Below, piece after piece: positions 32,284 to 43,605 of a stretch of DNA of 64,000 nucleotides. Both the position numbers and the translations under genes were made by a program. Position 1 is the stretch's first letter; each line of letters opens with the position of its first letter. Source of the DNA: Candidatus Kapaibacterium sp. GTDB taxonomy: Bacteria; Bacteroidota; Ignavibacteria; Kapaibacteriales; UBA7675. The notes under the pieces were generated by a model. It worked only from the letters and a program-made list of their open reading frames with translations, had not been told where the DNA came from and made no database searches. Where the stretch lies: contig JANQRB010000021.1 of the NCBI GenBank assembly GCA_028284775.1, positions 1-64,000 of the forward strand. Reading direction: 5' to 3'.

Positions 32284-33861
32284 CTATTGAGCGCTGACGG
32301 CTTCCACATCTTCGTGTTCGGAATGATCCAGTTTGTCTGAAAACGAATCCTTCGGCTCACGCAGGAACATTGCGCAGTAAATGAAGCTGAGGGCCGCGCC
32401 GGAAGCGATAATGTAGAAGAAAGTTATCGAGTCGACCAACGAGAAGATAACGAGGTAAACAACGGCTCCGACATTCCCGTAGGCCCCGGCCATCCCGGCT
32501 ATTTGCCCCGTCATGTTTTTCTTAATCATCGGGATTACGGCAAATGTCGCGCCTTCCGCACCCTGCACAAATATCGAGCAGGCAATGGTTATAACGACCG
32601 AAACGCCCAGCCACCACATGCCGTCGAAGGTCGGCACGAGGCTGCCTTCGGCGCCATGACTGGCGATATTCGCCATGCCCAAAAAACCGATGGTGATTCC
32701 GACCATATAAAACAGCATCGTATTCTTGCGACTCTTCATTTTGTCGCTGAGCAGACCGCCAAGTGGTCGCGCAAACAGATTCACGAAGGCGAATGAGGCT
32801 GCTATCAGGCCGGCCATCGTCGCGGTCATAATCGTCGTTCCATCCGCGCCCGTCAGGCTCTTGAAGGTTAACTCGAAAAACATCGGCAGCATTGACACCA
32901 CGGCCAGCTCTGCACCGAAATTGGCGAAGTAGGTGCTGTTAAGCGCAGCCACGCTGCTCCAATGATATCGATCTTTTTCCGGAACCCCGGCTTTGAGTAT
33001 CGGCAAATTGACCTGCAGTGTTTTTATAACATGAGCAAGATAGAACAATGCAAGCACGGCATATATGACAATCGTCAGCATTTCCGGCAGGATCGGCTCG
33101 CCGTTAACTTTCACACTGCTGATTCGCCAGGTGAGAATAGCCATAGCGCCGACAAGGGGAATCGACCAGACCAGATACTGAACCAGGTCGCCGTAGGAGC
33201 TGACCGTCATCGGCGCAGCTTTCTTTACGCCGCTGAACTTTTTGCCTTCGGGCAAGTCTTTCACGATAAAGTAATAGACAACGCCATATACAAGCGATAC
33301 CAGACCGTTAAATGCCAGTGCCCAGCGCCAGCCTTCACTGCCGAGCCCCAGCCATTCGCCGAAGAATGTAAGCGCCACCCAGGGGAGAGTCATGGCGGCC
33401 CATGCCGAGCCGAAGTTACCCCAGCCGGCATAAAAACCTTCGGCACGCCCGATCATTTTCGGCGGAAACCATTGGGACACCATCCGGATGCCAATGACAA
33501 AACCCGCGCCTACCGACCCCAGGAACAGCCTGGAAATTATGAGCTGCGTAAAGGTATCGCCAAAGGCAAAAAAGAGCGCCGGCACGGCACTAAGGACCAT
33601 CAGCCCGGAAAAGACGCTTCTTGACCCGTATTTGTCGATCAGGGCGCCGATCAGGACACGGGCCGGAATTGTGAGCGCTACGTTGCAAATCGCCAATATC
33701 TTGATGTGTTCTTTGGTCAGCCATGCCATGTCCCTGAGCATCGTCGTTGCCAGGGGTGCCATGTTAAACCATACATAGAACGTGATAAAAAAAGCAATCC
33801 ATGTGTAATGAAGCGTTCTGATTCTCTCCTGGGAGAAATCTAATAACTCTGGTTTCTTCAC
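32284..33861 (-). CDS. Nitrate/nitrite transporter, NarK1-like subtype
   Basis: 525 residues, MFS nitrate-nitrite porter of a different subtype from its neighbour. It has the short cytosolic start RIRTLHYTWIAFFITFYVWFNMAPL, RVLIGALIDKYGSR, GFVIGIRMVSQWFPPKMIGRAEGFYAGWGNFGSAWAAMTLPW and a second half with NLFARPLGGLLSDKMKSRKN and GQIAGMAGAYGNVGAV. NarK1-like proteins are thought to bring nitrate in with protons. It starts 82 bases after narI. The NarK1/NarK2 pairing recalls the fused pair of Paracoccus and the pair in Thermus. Confidence 0.9.
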   Translation of the reverse strand: MKKPELLDFSQERIRTLHYTWIAFFITFYVWFNMAPLATTMLRDMAWLTKEHIKILAICNVALTIPARVLIGALIDKYGSRSVFSGLMVLSAVPALFFAFGDTFTQLIISRLFLGSVGAGFVIGIRMVSQWFPPKMIGRAEGFYAGWGNFGSAWAAMTLPWVALTFFGEWLGLGSEGWRWALAFNGLVSLVYGVVYYFIVKDLPEGKKFSGVKKAAPMTVSSYGDLVQYLVWSIPLVGAMAILTWRISSVKVNGEPILPEMLTIVIYAVLALFYLAHVIKTLQVNLPILKAGVPEKDRYHWSSVAALNSTYFANFGAELAVVSMLPMFFELTFKSLTGADGTTIMTATMAGLIAASFAFVNLFARPLGGLLSDKMKSRKNTMLFYMVGITIGFLGMANIASHGAEGSLVPTFDGMWWLGVSVVITIACSIFVQGAEGATFAVIPMIKKNMTGQIAGMAGAYGNVGAVVYLVIFSLVDSITFFYIIASGAALSFIYCAMFLREPKDSFSDKLDHSEHEDVEAVSAQ

Positions 33862-33943
33862 GACTGCTGCAAAGCCTTGGTATTGTTAACAATCTGATGA
33901 ATGTCCACCGTGAATACCGACGTATCGTAAATTGTAGTACTCC

Positions 33944-34672
33944 TTAAGTATTTTCAGGCCTGTGTTGAGTCCATTTCGTCGAGGGATTGCGGACTTCTTT
34001 CCGTCCCCAATTCCACAGCACGCGCTGGTATGGTCGGGCGATGTAGTGCAGAGGCGCCACGAGAACGTGAACGAGTCGGGAGAATGGGAACAGCGCAACG
34101 ATCAGGTATGCGCCGACAACATGCGCTTTCAATAGCCAGGGCATGGCACTAACAGCTTCGATTTCCGGCTGTAGAAAAAAGATCGACCACAAATATGGCG
34201 TCAGAACAGCGGCAAACCAGGAAGAGCCCCACTGGTAATTGTATGCGACCAAAAGTCCGATAACCACCTCGGCCAGGATCAGCAGCTCAACAAAGATGTC
34301 CATCTTCGTTGTCACCACGGCCACCCTCTCGTTGCTTAACCTGCGATACAAGAGCATGCACAGGCCGAACAACAGCACCAGCCCGGCGATGAAGGCGCTG
34401 ATTTCAATTATCAGCAAGCGCACTGGTTCCGAGTTAAATGCCAACACGGTATCCGGGAACAAAAATCCGATCAGGTGACCGAAAAACAGAATGATGATGC
34501 CGAAATGGAAGGGCACCGAACCCCAAAACAAGGACTTGCTCTCGAGAAATTGTGAAGACAGCGAGCTGACGCTGAATTTGGTAGCTCGATAGCGTACAAT
34601 CGTTCCGATAAAAAATATCAACAGAGCCACATAGGGCAAAGCGATAAACAAGAAACTATCTAAAACATTCAT
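33944..34672 (-). CDS. narI: Respiratory nitrate reductase gamma subunit (cytochrome b)
   Basis: 242 residues with five membrane segments. Probable heme b ligands are the His pair in PFHFGIIILFFGH (near residues 55 and 66) and the pair in KAHVVGAYLIVALFPFSRLVH (second half). NarI takes electrons from quinol and passes them through two hemes to NarH. Length is normal (about 225-245). The start follows narJ after 15 bases. Confidence 0.95.
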   Translation of the reverse strand: MNVLDSFLFIALPYVALLIFFIGTIVRYRATKFSVSSLSSQFLESKSLFWGSVPFHFGIIILFFGHLIGFLFPDTVLAFNSEPVRLLIIEISAFIAGLVLLFGLCMLLYRRLSNERVAVVTTKMDIFVELLILAEVVIGLLVAYNYQWGSSWFAAVLTPYLWSIFFLQPEIEAVSAMPWLLKAHVVGAYLIVALFPFSRLVHVLVAPLHYIARPYQRVLWNWGRKEVRNPSTKWTQHRPENT

Positions 34673-34687
34673 GATTATTCCCGTTAA

Positions 34688-35358
34688 TTACACTTTATCA
34701 CTTTCAACAGCTAATTCTGAGTGAACCGACTTCAGAAAATCACTGCTATTGAGATTGATAATGTCTTTCTTGATGTTGAAGTCTTTTTTCAGCACCTTGT
34801 AGTAGGCTGTGAGAGCAGCCAGGTAAATCATCTGATATTCTTCGGAGCTGTCGATAATCGTCTTGTACTGTTTCTTGTAGAACTTGACTTTGTATCCCAT
34901 TTTTTCGTCGCTGAATTCGTCCATAATCAGTCTGGTGGCCGGAGCAAGTATTTTTGCAACCAACTCCTCCCGGAATTCATCATCATCAGTTCTTGCCAAC
35001 AACTGTAAAACAAAAGGCAAATGATCGGACAGCTCTCCACCGGTTTCGATATCGGCTTCCCTCAGTTCACGATTCAGATTCGCCAACAGGGCTCCTCTCT
35101 TGTAGTCTTCACCGAAAAGCACATAGCCAATGTCCAGTGTCGTTATGGCCTGAACTTCGAAGGATCTAGTATAGAGCTCCTGTTGATCCAACAGGCTCGT
35201 ACGCTCTGTATATGTAACGAAGGCCGCCAACTCCGCTGCGCTTTCCGGGTACTTGTCGGAAAGGAATCGGAAGACAGCTTGTGTGAATTCTGCAAAGCCC
35301 TCAGCAGGAAAGGAGAAGAGTCCCGCCAGTAACTCATAGTGCGAGAATGGTTTCGACA

Positions 35359-35359
<1 letters not shown>
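34688..35359 (-). CDS. narJ: Nitrate reductase assembly chaperone
   Basis: 223 residues, helical, of the TorD/NarJ chaperone group: HYELLAGLFSFPAEGFAEFTQAVFRFL, then LDIGYVLFGEDYKRGALLANLNRELREA and ELSDHLPFVLQLLAR. NarJ keeps apo-NarGH ready and assists insertion of the Mo cofactor. The start codon shares one base with the narH stop (TGATG), so the two are coupled. Not part of the final enzyme. Confidence 0.93.
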
Positions 35360-36918
<1,559 letters not shown>

Positions 36919-36956
36919 AAAACCTTTTGAACAGTGTATCTGTTTATTTATGTTTT

Positions 36957-39900
36957 TTAGTAAACGACCCTATCCATCTTCTTAACTATTACGTGGGTAT
37001 CGCGATTCACCGCCGTCGGTCCCCAGTAGTTGAAGTGATAGGTGAACTGTCCATAGCCGCCGGCCAGATAATTCGGTTTCAGGTGGATTCTGGTAAAAGA
37101 GTTATGGCCGCCTGCCCGCCTGTTGCCTCTTACCTGCGACTTCGGAATATTAACAGTTCTTTCCGGTACGTGGTAGACAATGCAGACGCCCTTGGGTATT
37201 CTCGAACTGACATTTGCTCGCGTGCAATACACGCCGTGATCGTTATACACTTCAACAAAGTCGTTGTCCTGAATGCCAAGCTCGGCGGCGTCCTCCTCGT
37301 TAATCCAGCAGGGCTCCCCGCCACGGCTCAGCGTGAGCATTCGCAGGTTGTCGCCATAGGTCGAGTGAATATGCCACTTACCGTGCGGCGTCAGGCAGTT
37401 GAGAACTTTTGCCTCGCCCTCTTTAATGGTTTCGCGCAAGTCTCCATAGACCTGCCACTTCGGCGAAGGCTTGTAGGTTGCCAGGTGCTCGCCGAAGTCA
37501 ATATACATGTCATGATCCAGGTAGAGATGTTGGCGTCCGGTAAGCGTTCGCCAGGGAACCAGCCTGTCGACATTGTAGGTGAAGGCGGAGTAGGCGCGGC
37601 CGTCATTCATCAGCCCCGACCAGACAGGCGAAGTGTTGTATCTCCTCGGCTGGGCCTGAAGATCGGCGTGCGTGACTCTGAAGTCTTTGCTGCCTTCGCC
37701 GAGATCCGTAAGCACCAGGCCGGTCTTCTTTTCCATATTCGCATAAGCCCGTACCGTCAGCTCGCCATTGGTAAGCGTCGAGAGGTGTAACACCGCATTT
37801 GATGCGGCCACATCTCCCTCGATCGACGGATATTTCTTGCCCTTGATCTCGGTTACGGGAAAGTGGTTGGAACTAATCATTTCATCATATTCTTCTTCAC
37901 AGAAGTAGTGATTGCCGTGCGCTCCCAGGCCCTTGTTTTTAACGTTCTCGCCGAGCGCGATAAAGCGATTGTAGATCTGTGTATAGTCGCGATCCACCAC
38001 CACCAGACCGTGCATCGTCTTGCCCGGAACCGGCTCCACTTCGCCCTTGTACCAATCCTTTACCCTCGGCTGCGAGATCTCGGCCGGCGAATCGTGCGCC
38101 AGCGGCGTTGCGATGATATCCTTCTGAGGCTTGTTAAAGTACTTATTCGCCAGCTCGCTTGTTACTCTCGCAATCTGCTTGAAAATGTCCCAGTCTGTTT
38201 TTGATTCCCAGACAGGTGCGATAGCGGCTGAAAGCGGATGGATAAAGGAATGCAGGTCGGTCGAGTTAAGGTCGTCTTTTTCATACCACGATGCCGCCGG
38301 CAATACGATGTCGGAATAAAGCGCCGAGGAGTCCATACGGAAATTGAGATCGACAACCAGATCCATCTTTCCTTTTGGCGCGACATCGTGCCAGACCACT
38401 TCTTCGGTTTTCTCGACGACACTGTCATCGGCGATTTTGTTGTTATGGGTGCCCAGATAATGATCGAGGGCATATTCGTGGCCTTTCATCGAACCCATGA
38501 TCGCATTGCCGCGCCAAATGTACCAGACGCGCGGGTAGTTTTCCTCTGCATCCGGATCGGAGACTGAGTATTTAAGCTCCCTGGACTTGAGCTTCGCCAA
38601 AACGTAAGTCTTGATTTCATCGTCGTTTTTGGCGCCCTTGTCGATCGCTTCCCGGCACAAGTTCAGGGAGTTTTCGTTGAATTGCGGATAGAAGGGCATC
38701 CAGCCGTTGCGCACTGATTTGAAGATCGCATCGGCGGTGTGCATCTGTGTCATCTCATTGTAGGGAGTCAGGTTGTAGTCCGACGACTTGCCATCGTAGC
38801 GGTATTGGCAGGTGTTGATGTAGTGCCATATCGGCGCCTGCTGCAGTCGCACGGCATTCACCCAGTCCTTGGCAAAGGCGATAGCGCCCCAGGAATCGCC
38901 CGGCGCCAGCTTTTCCTGGCCGACATAGTGGTTTAGTCCGCCGCCGTTTCTACCGACGCAGCCGGTTAACATCAGCGCCATAATACCCGCGCGGTACATC
39001 AGGTTGGCGTGGTACCAGTGATTAATGCCGGCGCCGATAATAATCGAACATTTGCCTTTGCTGGCTTCGGCCGTCGAAGCCCACTCTCTGGCAAACTGCA
39101 GGACCGTGTTCTGATCAACACCGGTGAAGATCTCCTGCCAGGCCGGCGTGTAGGCGGCGTCCCTGTCCTTGTAATCAGCAGGATAACTGCCGTCAAGGCC
39201 GCGGTTGACGCCGTATTGTCCCATCGTAAGATCGTAAACCGTCGCTACGGCAACCTTACCGTCGACGGTGTCAATGTATTTAACCGGGACGCCGCGCACA
39301 TTGCGGGCATTCAGCCCGTAGTCGACGAACTCAACCTGCAGGACTTCATCGTTGTTGTCAAGCAAGGTCAGGACAGGATTGTAAGCGGAATCGTCATGTT
39401 CACTCTCGAATTTCAGATTCCAGTTGCCGCCGTCCCGGGAATAGCGAGTTCCGATCGATCCCTTCGGAATTACGAGTTTAGCGCTTTCCTCGTCGATGTT
39501 AAGGAATTTCCACTCGCCGTTTTCCTGGTCTTTGAATTCTTCGATTCGATTGGCCCGCAAGAGCCTGCCGGGCTTGTACACGCCATTCTCTTCGGTCAGC
39601 TCTACCAGGAAGGGTGAATCGGTGTATCGCTTCGTGTACTCGATGAAGTAGGGCCTGGGTTTGTTGTGATGGAATTCTTTCAGAATGACGTGCGTCACGG
39701 CCATCCAGAAGGCGCCATCCGAGCCCGCATGCAGCGGAATCCACTGGTCGGCGAATTTGGCGACCATATTGAAGTCGGGCGCAAACACGATCGCCTTCGT
39801 ACCGTTGTGGCGAGCTTCACTGAAAAAGTGAACATCGGGGGTACGCGTCATTCCGAGGTTGGCGCCCATAACGGCGATGAATTTTGAATTGTACCAATCA

Positions 39901-40574
39901 GCGCTTTCCGCCACGTCGGTTTGCTCGCCCCAAATCTCGGGCGATGCATTCGGCAGATCGCAATACCAGTCGTAAAAACTCAGGCAAACGCCACCGAATA
40001 ACTGCAGGAAACGCGCGCCGGAGGCATAACTCATCATGCTCATGGCGGGAATGGGTGAAAAGCCAATCACCCGGTCCGGTCCGTATTTCTTGGCCGTGTA
40101 TAGATTTGATGCCGCCATAATCTCCAATACTTCATCCCAGGAGGCGCGTCGGAAGCCGCCCTTGCCGCGCGCATTCTGGTAGTCTCTTCTTTTGCTGCTG
40201 TTGTTCTGCAGATTCTCCCATGCCTCGACGGGGTTGTCGGTCTTGCGTCGCTCTGCCCGCCAGGAATCCAGCAGCCGGCCGCGGATAAGCGGATATTTGA
40301 TTCGCAGGGGGCTGTACAGATACCAGGAAAAAGATATACCACGCTGACAGCCACGCGGCTCGTAGGGCGGAAGAGAGTCTTCAAGCAGGGGGTAATCAAG
40401 CTGCTGCGTTTCCCAGACGACGATGCCTTCTTTAACATATATCTGCCAGGAACATCCGCCGGTGCAGTTAACGCCGTGCGTACTTCGGGCAATCTTGTCA
40501 TGTTGAAAGCGATTGCGATAGAACTCTTCCCACTGCCTGGTCTTGGGAGCAATTATGTCTTCAATCCAGCTCAT
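36957..40574 (-). CDS. narG: Respiratory nitrate reductase alpha subunit (Mo-bisMGD)
   Basis: 1205 residues (E. coli NarG is 1247). The N-terminal [4Fe-4S] cluster has His ligation: H33-x3-C37-x3-C41...C76 ([19 protein letters not shown]). The Mo ligand Asp is D206 in [11 protein letters not shown], which marks a true nitrate reductase rather than a Ser or Cys enzyme of the DMSO reductase superfamily. No Tat signal (it begins [10 protein letters not shown]), so the active site faces the cytoplasm, as in classical nNAR. That agrees with the two nitrate porters downstream. It starts 21 bases after the diheme cytochrome gene. Confidence 0.98.
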   Translation of the reverse strand: MSWIEDIIAPKTRQWEEFYRNRFQHDKIARSTHGVNCTGGCSWQIYVKEGIVVWETQQLDYPLLEDSLPPYEPRGCQRGISFSWYLYSPLRIKYPLIRGRLLDSWRAERRKTDNPVEAWENLQNNSSKRRDYQNARGKGGFRRASWDEVLEIMAASNLYTAKKYGPDRVIGFSPIPAMSMMSYASGARFLQLFGGVCLSFYDWYCDLPNASPEIWGEQTDVAESADWYNSKFIAVMGANLGMTRTPDVHFFSEARHNGTKAIVFAPDFNMVAKFADQWIPLHAGSDGAFWMAVTHVILKEFHHNKPRPYFIEYTKRYTDSPFLVELTEENGVYKPGRLLRANRIEEFKDQENGEWKFLNIDEESAKLVIPKGSIGTRYSRDGGNWNLKFESEHDDSAYNPVLTLLDNNDEVLQVEFVDYGLNARNVRGVPVKYIDTVDGKVAVATVYDLTMGQYGVNRGLDGSYPADYKDRDAAYTPAWQEIFTGVDQNTVLQFAREWASTAEASKGKCSIIIGAGINHWYHANLMYRAGIMALMLTGCVGRNGGGLNHYVGQEKLAPGDSWGAIAFAKDWVNAVRLQQAPIWHYINTCQYRYDGKSSDYNLTPYNEMTQMHTADAIFKSVRNGWMPFYPQFNENSLNLCREAIDKGAKNDDEIKTYVLAKLKSRELKYSVSDPDAEENYPRVWYIWRGNAIMGSMKGHEYALDHYLGTHNNKIADDSVVEKTEEVVWHDVAPKGKMDLVVDLNFRMDSSALYSDIVLPAASWYEKDDLNSTDLHSFIHPLSAAIAPVWESKTDWDIFKQIARVTSELANKYFNKPQKDIIATPLAHDSPAEISQPRVKDWYKGEVEPVPGKTMHGLVVVDRDYTQIYNRFIALGENVKNKGLGAHGNHYFCEEEYDEMISSNHFPVTEIKGKKYPSIEGDVAASNAVLHLSTLTNGELTVRAYANMEKKTGLVLTDLGEGSKDFRVTHADLQAQPRRYNTSPVWSGLMNDGRAYSAFTYNVDRLVPWRTLTGRQHLYLDHDMYIDFGEHLATYKPSPKWQVYGDLRETIKEGEAKVLNCLTPHGKWHIHSTYGDNLRMLTLSRGGEPCWINEEDAAELGIQDNDFVEVYNDHGVYCTRANVSSRIPKGVCIVYHVPERTVNIPKSQVRGNRRAGGHNSFTRIHLKPNYLAGGYGQFTYHFNYWGPTAVNRDTHVIVKKMDRVVY

Positions 40575-40595
40575 GATGTCTGCCTTAGTAATTAT

Positions 40596-41432
40596 TTATG
40601 TGGATGTAATTTGTCTGTCGTAAATCGCCTGGTTCACACTCTTCGCTTTAACCTTCCTGCTGAAGATTCCGAGAACAAGCATCACAGTTATGAACCCGGC
40701 AACACCCCATGTTAATAAAGTGGCAGAGGCATTTCCGCCTTCGTGTTTATCTTTTTCCGTATCGACATGAACAAGGAATGCCGTAAGCTTTGCAACCTCG
40801 TCGTCGCTGATATCCCGGCCGAGATAGGCCTGTTTCATGGCGGGATACTGCGGATTCTCGATCATTGCGGCTATGCCGGGACCGCTAATCCGGCTGTAGG
40901 ATTCGGTCAGATCGAGAGCTAATCCGCCGCCGGAAGTAAAGGCATCATATTTGATATTGTGGCAAGAGATACATGAGGCTCCCCCGCCTTCCAGGCGATC
41001 CTCGCCCGAGAACAGGCGGGCGCCGGCATCGATCTGCTCTTGCGTGTAGACGACTTCCTCAATTTCTTCTTCGTCTTCGCCTTCTTCTGCATCCGCTCCA
41101 TGCGAATCGATGAAGGCGATAAGACTGCGAACCTCGTCGTCCGACAGGTCATTGGGAGGCATTGGCATGTTGTTATACTCTTCAAAAACGGCAATGGCGT
41201 CGGGGTCACCGCTCGCGATCAGATCAGTAGAGTTCTGAACAAATTTGATAATCCATTCTTCGGACCTTCGCTCGGAAATGCCCTGAAGATCTGGGCCGAC
41301 CCGCTTGCCTTCGCCGATGGTATGACAGGCCGAGCACACGACGAAAAGAGCTTCGCCATCACTCTCGCTACGAACAGTATTGCAGCTCAACAGCCCGCAG
41401 ATTAACAAGCATGTTGTGAAACGAATTGTCAT
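40596..41432 (-). CDS. Membrane-anchored diheme cytochrome c heading the nar operon (NarC-like)
   Basis: 278 residues from the ATG at 41432. A start at 41480 would add 16 residues ahead of the export signal. The signal ends in LLSC, a possible lipobox. Two heme c sites are visible: C33-SA-C36-H37 followed by GKRVGPDLQGI, and C154-IS-C157-H158, each inside a cytochrome c domain with a downstream Met (MPMPPNDLSDDE; MKQAYLGRDISDDE). A very acidic linker (EEGEDEEEIEE) joins the domains. A C-terminal membrane helix lies at about 242-262. It resembles the diheme NarC of the Thermus narCGHJI cluster, proposed to help assembly and electron flow. First gene of the nar unit. Confidence 0.88.
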   Translation of the reverse strand: MTIRFTTCLLICGLLSCNTVRSESDGEALFVVCSACHTIGEGKRVGPDLQGISERRSEEWIIKFVQNSTDLIASGDPDAIAVFEEYNNMPMPPNDLSDDEVRSLIAFIDSHGADAEEGEDEEEIEEVVYTQEQIDAGARLFSGEDRLEGGGASCISCHNIKYDAFTSGGGLALDLTESYSRISGPGIAAMIENPQYPAMKQAYLGRDISDDEVAKLTAFLVHVDTEKDKHEGGNASATLLTWGVAGFITVMLVLGIFSRKVKAKSVNQAIYDRQITST

Positions 41433-41447
41433 GATTCGATCTCGTGA

Positions 41448-41482
41448 CAAATGAATAATTATGTATCGGATCGGCAACAAAA
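41448..41482 (-). promoter_or_regulatory. Candidate Bacteroidota-type promoter for the nar operon
   Basis: On the minus strand TTTTGTTG (41482-41475) is followed after 19 bases by TTCATTTG (41455-41448). This matches the -33 TTTG / -7 TAnnTTTG consensus of the phylum at 7 of 8 positions in the -7 box, with accepted spacing. It lies about 16 bases before the cytochrome start codon. I see no clear FNR-type palindrome next to it. Confidence 0.35.
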
Positions 41483-41554
41483 CTATTTGCCTATGCCGCC
41501 CTGAATTCGATTGAGAAATAGCATCACAAGAGGGCGTCGCCTACGATCAAGCGA

Positions 41555-41950
41555 TCAGCAAATAGGACAGCCGCCGCAGTTAACATTGATCGGATTGTTA
41601 AACACGAAGCCGCTCCCGCGTATGCCATCCTGGTAGTCTAGCGTTACACCCTGAAGATGAGCCAGACTTTCGGCGTCGACAACAAGTTTTAGCTCGCCAC
41701 AGGGAAACACCTTGTCAAAGTGACTCAGCTTCGAGTCGAAACCCAGATCATGCCTTATCCCGGCACAACCGCCGCCATAAGCGGACAGGCGAACGTGTTC
41801 CCGACTTGCGATATCGTTGTTTGCTCTTATCCGGCAGATGGTGTCGTAAGCCTTGTTCGTGACATAGAAAAAGTCGTTGGAATTTCCGGTCGCGTCACTA
41901 CAAGAAATTTTGAATTGATTGTCTCTTGCCGCAAGATCTTCCATTGCCAT
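41555..41950 (-). CDS. HesB/IscA-like iron-sulfur protein with altered C-terminal cysteine motif
   Basis: 131 residues. The A-type carrier fold is suggested by FYVTNKAYDTICRIRANND, VRLSAYGGGCAGIRHDLGFDSKL and DAESLAHLQGVTLDYQDGIRGSGFVFNNPINVNCGGCPIC. Canonical IscA proteins use one Cys in GGCSG and a C-x-C near the end (CGCGSSF). Here the first site reads GGGCAG and the end reads C-x2-C-x2-C as the very last residues. The gene lies between the Rrf2 regulator and the nar operon, so it may supply Fe-S clusters for NarGH or the regulator. That is inferred from position. Confidence 0.8.
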   Translation of the reverse strand: MAMEDLAARDNQFKISCSDATGNSNDFFYVTNKAYDTICRIRANNDIASREHVRLSAYGGGCAGIRHDLGFDSKLSHFDKVFPCGELKLVVDAESLAHLQGVTLDYQDGIRGSGFVFNNPINVNCGGCPIC

Positions 41951-42125
41951 GTCCTCTTAATTGTATGCAGCGCAGGTATATAGTTGCGGAGTCAGGCATT
42001 GCCATGCTCACTCAGCATATAGCAGACATATGAAACCCACGATTAAACAGCGCTGCGGCTTAGGCCCCAGTTGTTTAACCTAAAAAAGAGAAGGATAGGA
42101 GAATCACAGTTGCAGTTGACAGGCA

Positions 42126-42566
42126 TCAGACGACAAGGAAGGTGTCGCCGCTATTGAGACTCTTTACCATTGATTCAATCGTTTCGCTTTCAAAAGTCTT
42201 CAGCATTTTTTCCCTGAGAGGCTTGAAAGCATAATGCACCGGGCATGGACGTTGTTCGGAGCAGGTTGCCAGGCCGATGCCGCATTTTTCAAATACATCA
42301 CTTCCGTCAATCAGCTTAACTACAGTCATCAATGGATTTCTCAACTGCTCGTCCGTCATGTAGAATCCGCCGCTCACGCCCTTCGCCGATGACAAGAGCC
42401 CATGCTTTGTAAGTGTCTGGAGAATTTTTCCCAAAAAATGCGTGGGTATCTCCAACCGTTCTGAAATTGTGCGTAAGCCAATCTTTCCATTTTCTTCTTC
42501 CAGACGATGTTGCCCTACAAGCAGGAGCGACCGAACTGCGTATGCACACGTTTTTGACAAAAACAT
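42126..42566 (-). CDS. Rrf2-family Fe-S transcriptional regulator (NsrR/IscR-like)
   Basis: 146 residues with the Rrf2 opening (LSKTCAYAVRSLLLVG, then LRTISERLEIPTHFLGKILQTLTKHGLLSSAKGVSGGFYM), a winged helix. The three cluster cysteines are in KCGIGLATCSEQRPCPVH (C-x6-C-x5-C), matching Fe-S members. NsrR senses nitric oxide, IscR Fe-S status. Beside an A-type carrier and the nar operon either is plausible. It reads toward nar on the same strand. It likely controls nar and/or the carrier gene; no operator was defined. Confidence 0.88.
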   Translation of the reverse strand: MFLSKTCAYAVRSLLLVGQHRLEEENGKIGLRTISERLEIPTHFLGKILQTLTKHGLLSSAKGVSGGFYMTDEQLRNPLMTVVKLIDGSDVFEKCGIGLATCSEQRPCPVHYAFKPLREKMLKTFESETIESMVKSLNSGDTFLVV

Positions 42567-42840
42567 CTCAATTCCGTATTGCTATGCCAGACATTGGGGA
42601 TTTCGCTAAGCCCAATAGAAGAGCGACAGCTGATTTTGTTTTCCGAGCGTGCATAAATTTCCCAATTTGCCCCAAATACTTCCCGGCTGTAAAGGCTCCT
42701 TGCTACATTCAGCCAATACTTATCAGCAAGCCATGTCATTCGGTATCTCCCGCAATGCTCCTATAGCGGAACGAGCAGACTCTGATAGCACCTATTCTCT
42801 TTGTTGTTTTTCGGACGGCTGCAAGGTAATCAAAATTCCA

Positions 42841-42864
42841 ATAAAAGACAAGAAGGTCTTTTAT
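42841..42864. terminator. Possible bidirectional weak terminator
   Basis: ATAAAAGAC (42841-42849) and GTCTTTTAT (42856-42864) form a perfect 9-bp stem with a 6-base loop, with A/T runs in both arms. It is AT-rich and sits in a gene-free region. It could end transcripts on either strand. Confidence 0.4.
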
Positions 42865-43326
42865 TCATTTATAATCAATCATCGGTGCACCAATTGCCAG
42901 GATGGCGGCTAATCCGGTAAGAATGAAGCTTGTTGCACAGCGCTACACGGCTTCCGGCGAGTTGGAGTAAAAGTTCTGATTTTCGGCTTCCACATCATTG
43001 CTCGACAGAAATCAAAGCAGCAGGTACAACTGACAGCTCCTTTGGCCTATCCGCCTACGCAGACGCATTGCAGCTAAGTCCAGCTGGTAACGCCGCCCGG
43101 AACACCGGGTTTTGACTTTTCCCTTTGCTGGCTCTGTGGCTGCTTGCTGGATCTGATTCCGGATCACCTCCGATTATTGTGAAGATTAGGTAAATCATCC
43201 CGGACAAATAAGAAGTCATCTTAAGCAAATCAACGAATGCGAGCAACTGGATAGTGCGGAAAAAAAACTGACCAGCCGTTGCAATTGTCTGCATGAAGGA
43301 TTTAGTCATCAGTGGAAAAGAGTGTT

Positions 43327-43362
43327 CGGCATAAAAACCTTGCAGGCAAGGATTTTATGCCG
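43327..43362. repeat. Long perfect-type hairpin
   Basis: CGGCATAAAAACCTTGC and GCAAGGATTTTATGCCG pair over about 16 bp with one A-A mismatch and a very short loop. No T run follows. This is too long for chance in one kilobase; role unknown (terminator-like, recombination end or small RNA). Confidence 0.5.
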
Positions 43363-43484
43363 ATGAAATATACGGCCTCTTGTGCCGATAAGAGTGTGCG
43401 ATTCACACTGGGGTCGATCATAAGCTGCCTTAACAATCATTCGTCAAAGGCCAATATCGCTTATGCTCTCGGCCTTAACAACGA

Positions 43485-43517
43485 GAAACCGGCAGCGACT
43501 TTACTGCTGCCGGTTTC
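43485..43517 (-). terminator. Hairpin downstream of the lipase gene
   Basis: GAAACCGGCAGC (43485-43496) and GCTGCCGGTTTC (43506-43517) form a perfect 12-bp stem with a 9-base loop, 90 bases after the lipase stop. The T run on the minus-strand side is poor, so it may protect the 3' end rather than terminate. Confidence 0.45.
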
Positions 43518-43605
43518 CCGATCAACGAACTTTTGATTCAATTACCTGTCGACACTCGGCACCGGCGCAAACTCCGGCGCCAGACAACACTAAAGCCGGC
43601 TTAGA

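Larger units (their letters stand above)
42567..43605. other. Gene-free stretch with three separate hairpins
   Basis: About 1 kb upstream of the Rrf2 gene and downstream of the lipase gene. No gene was recognised. Hairpins at 42841-42864, 43327-43362 and 43485-43517 stand out. The regulator's promoter must lie near 42570-42700. Confidence 0.55.
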
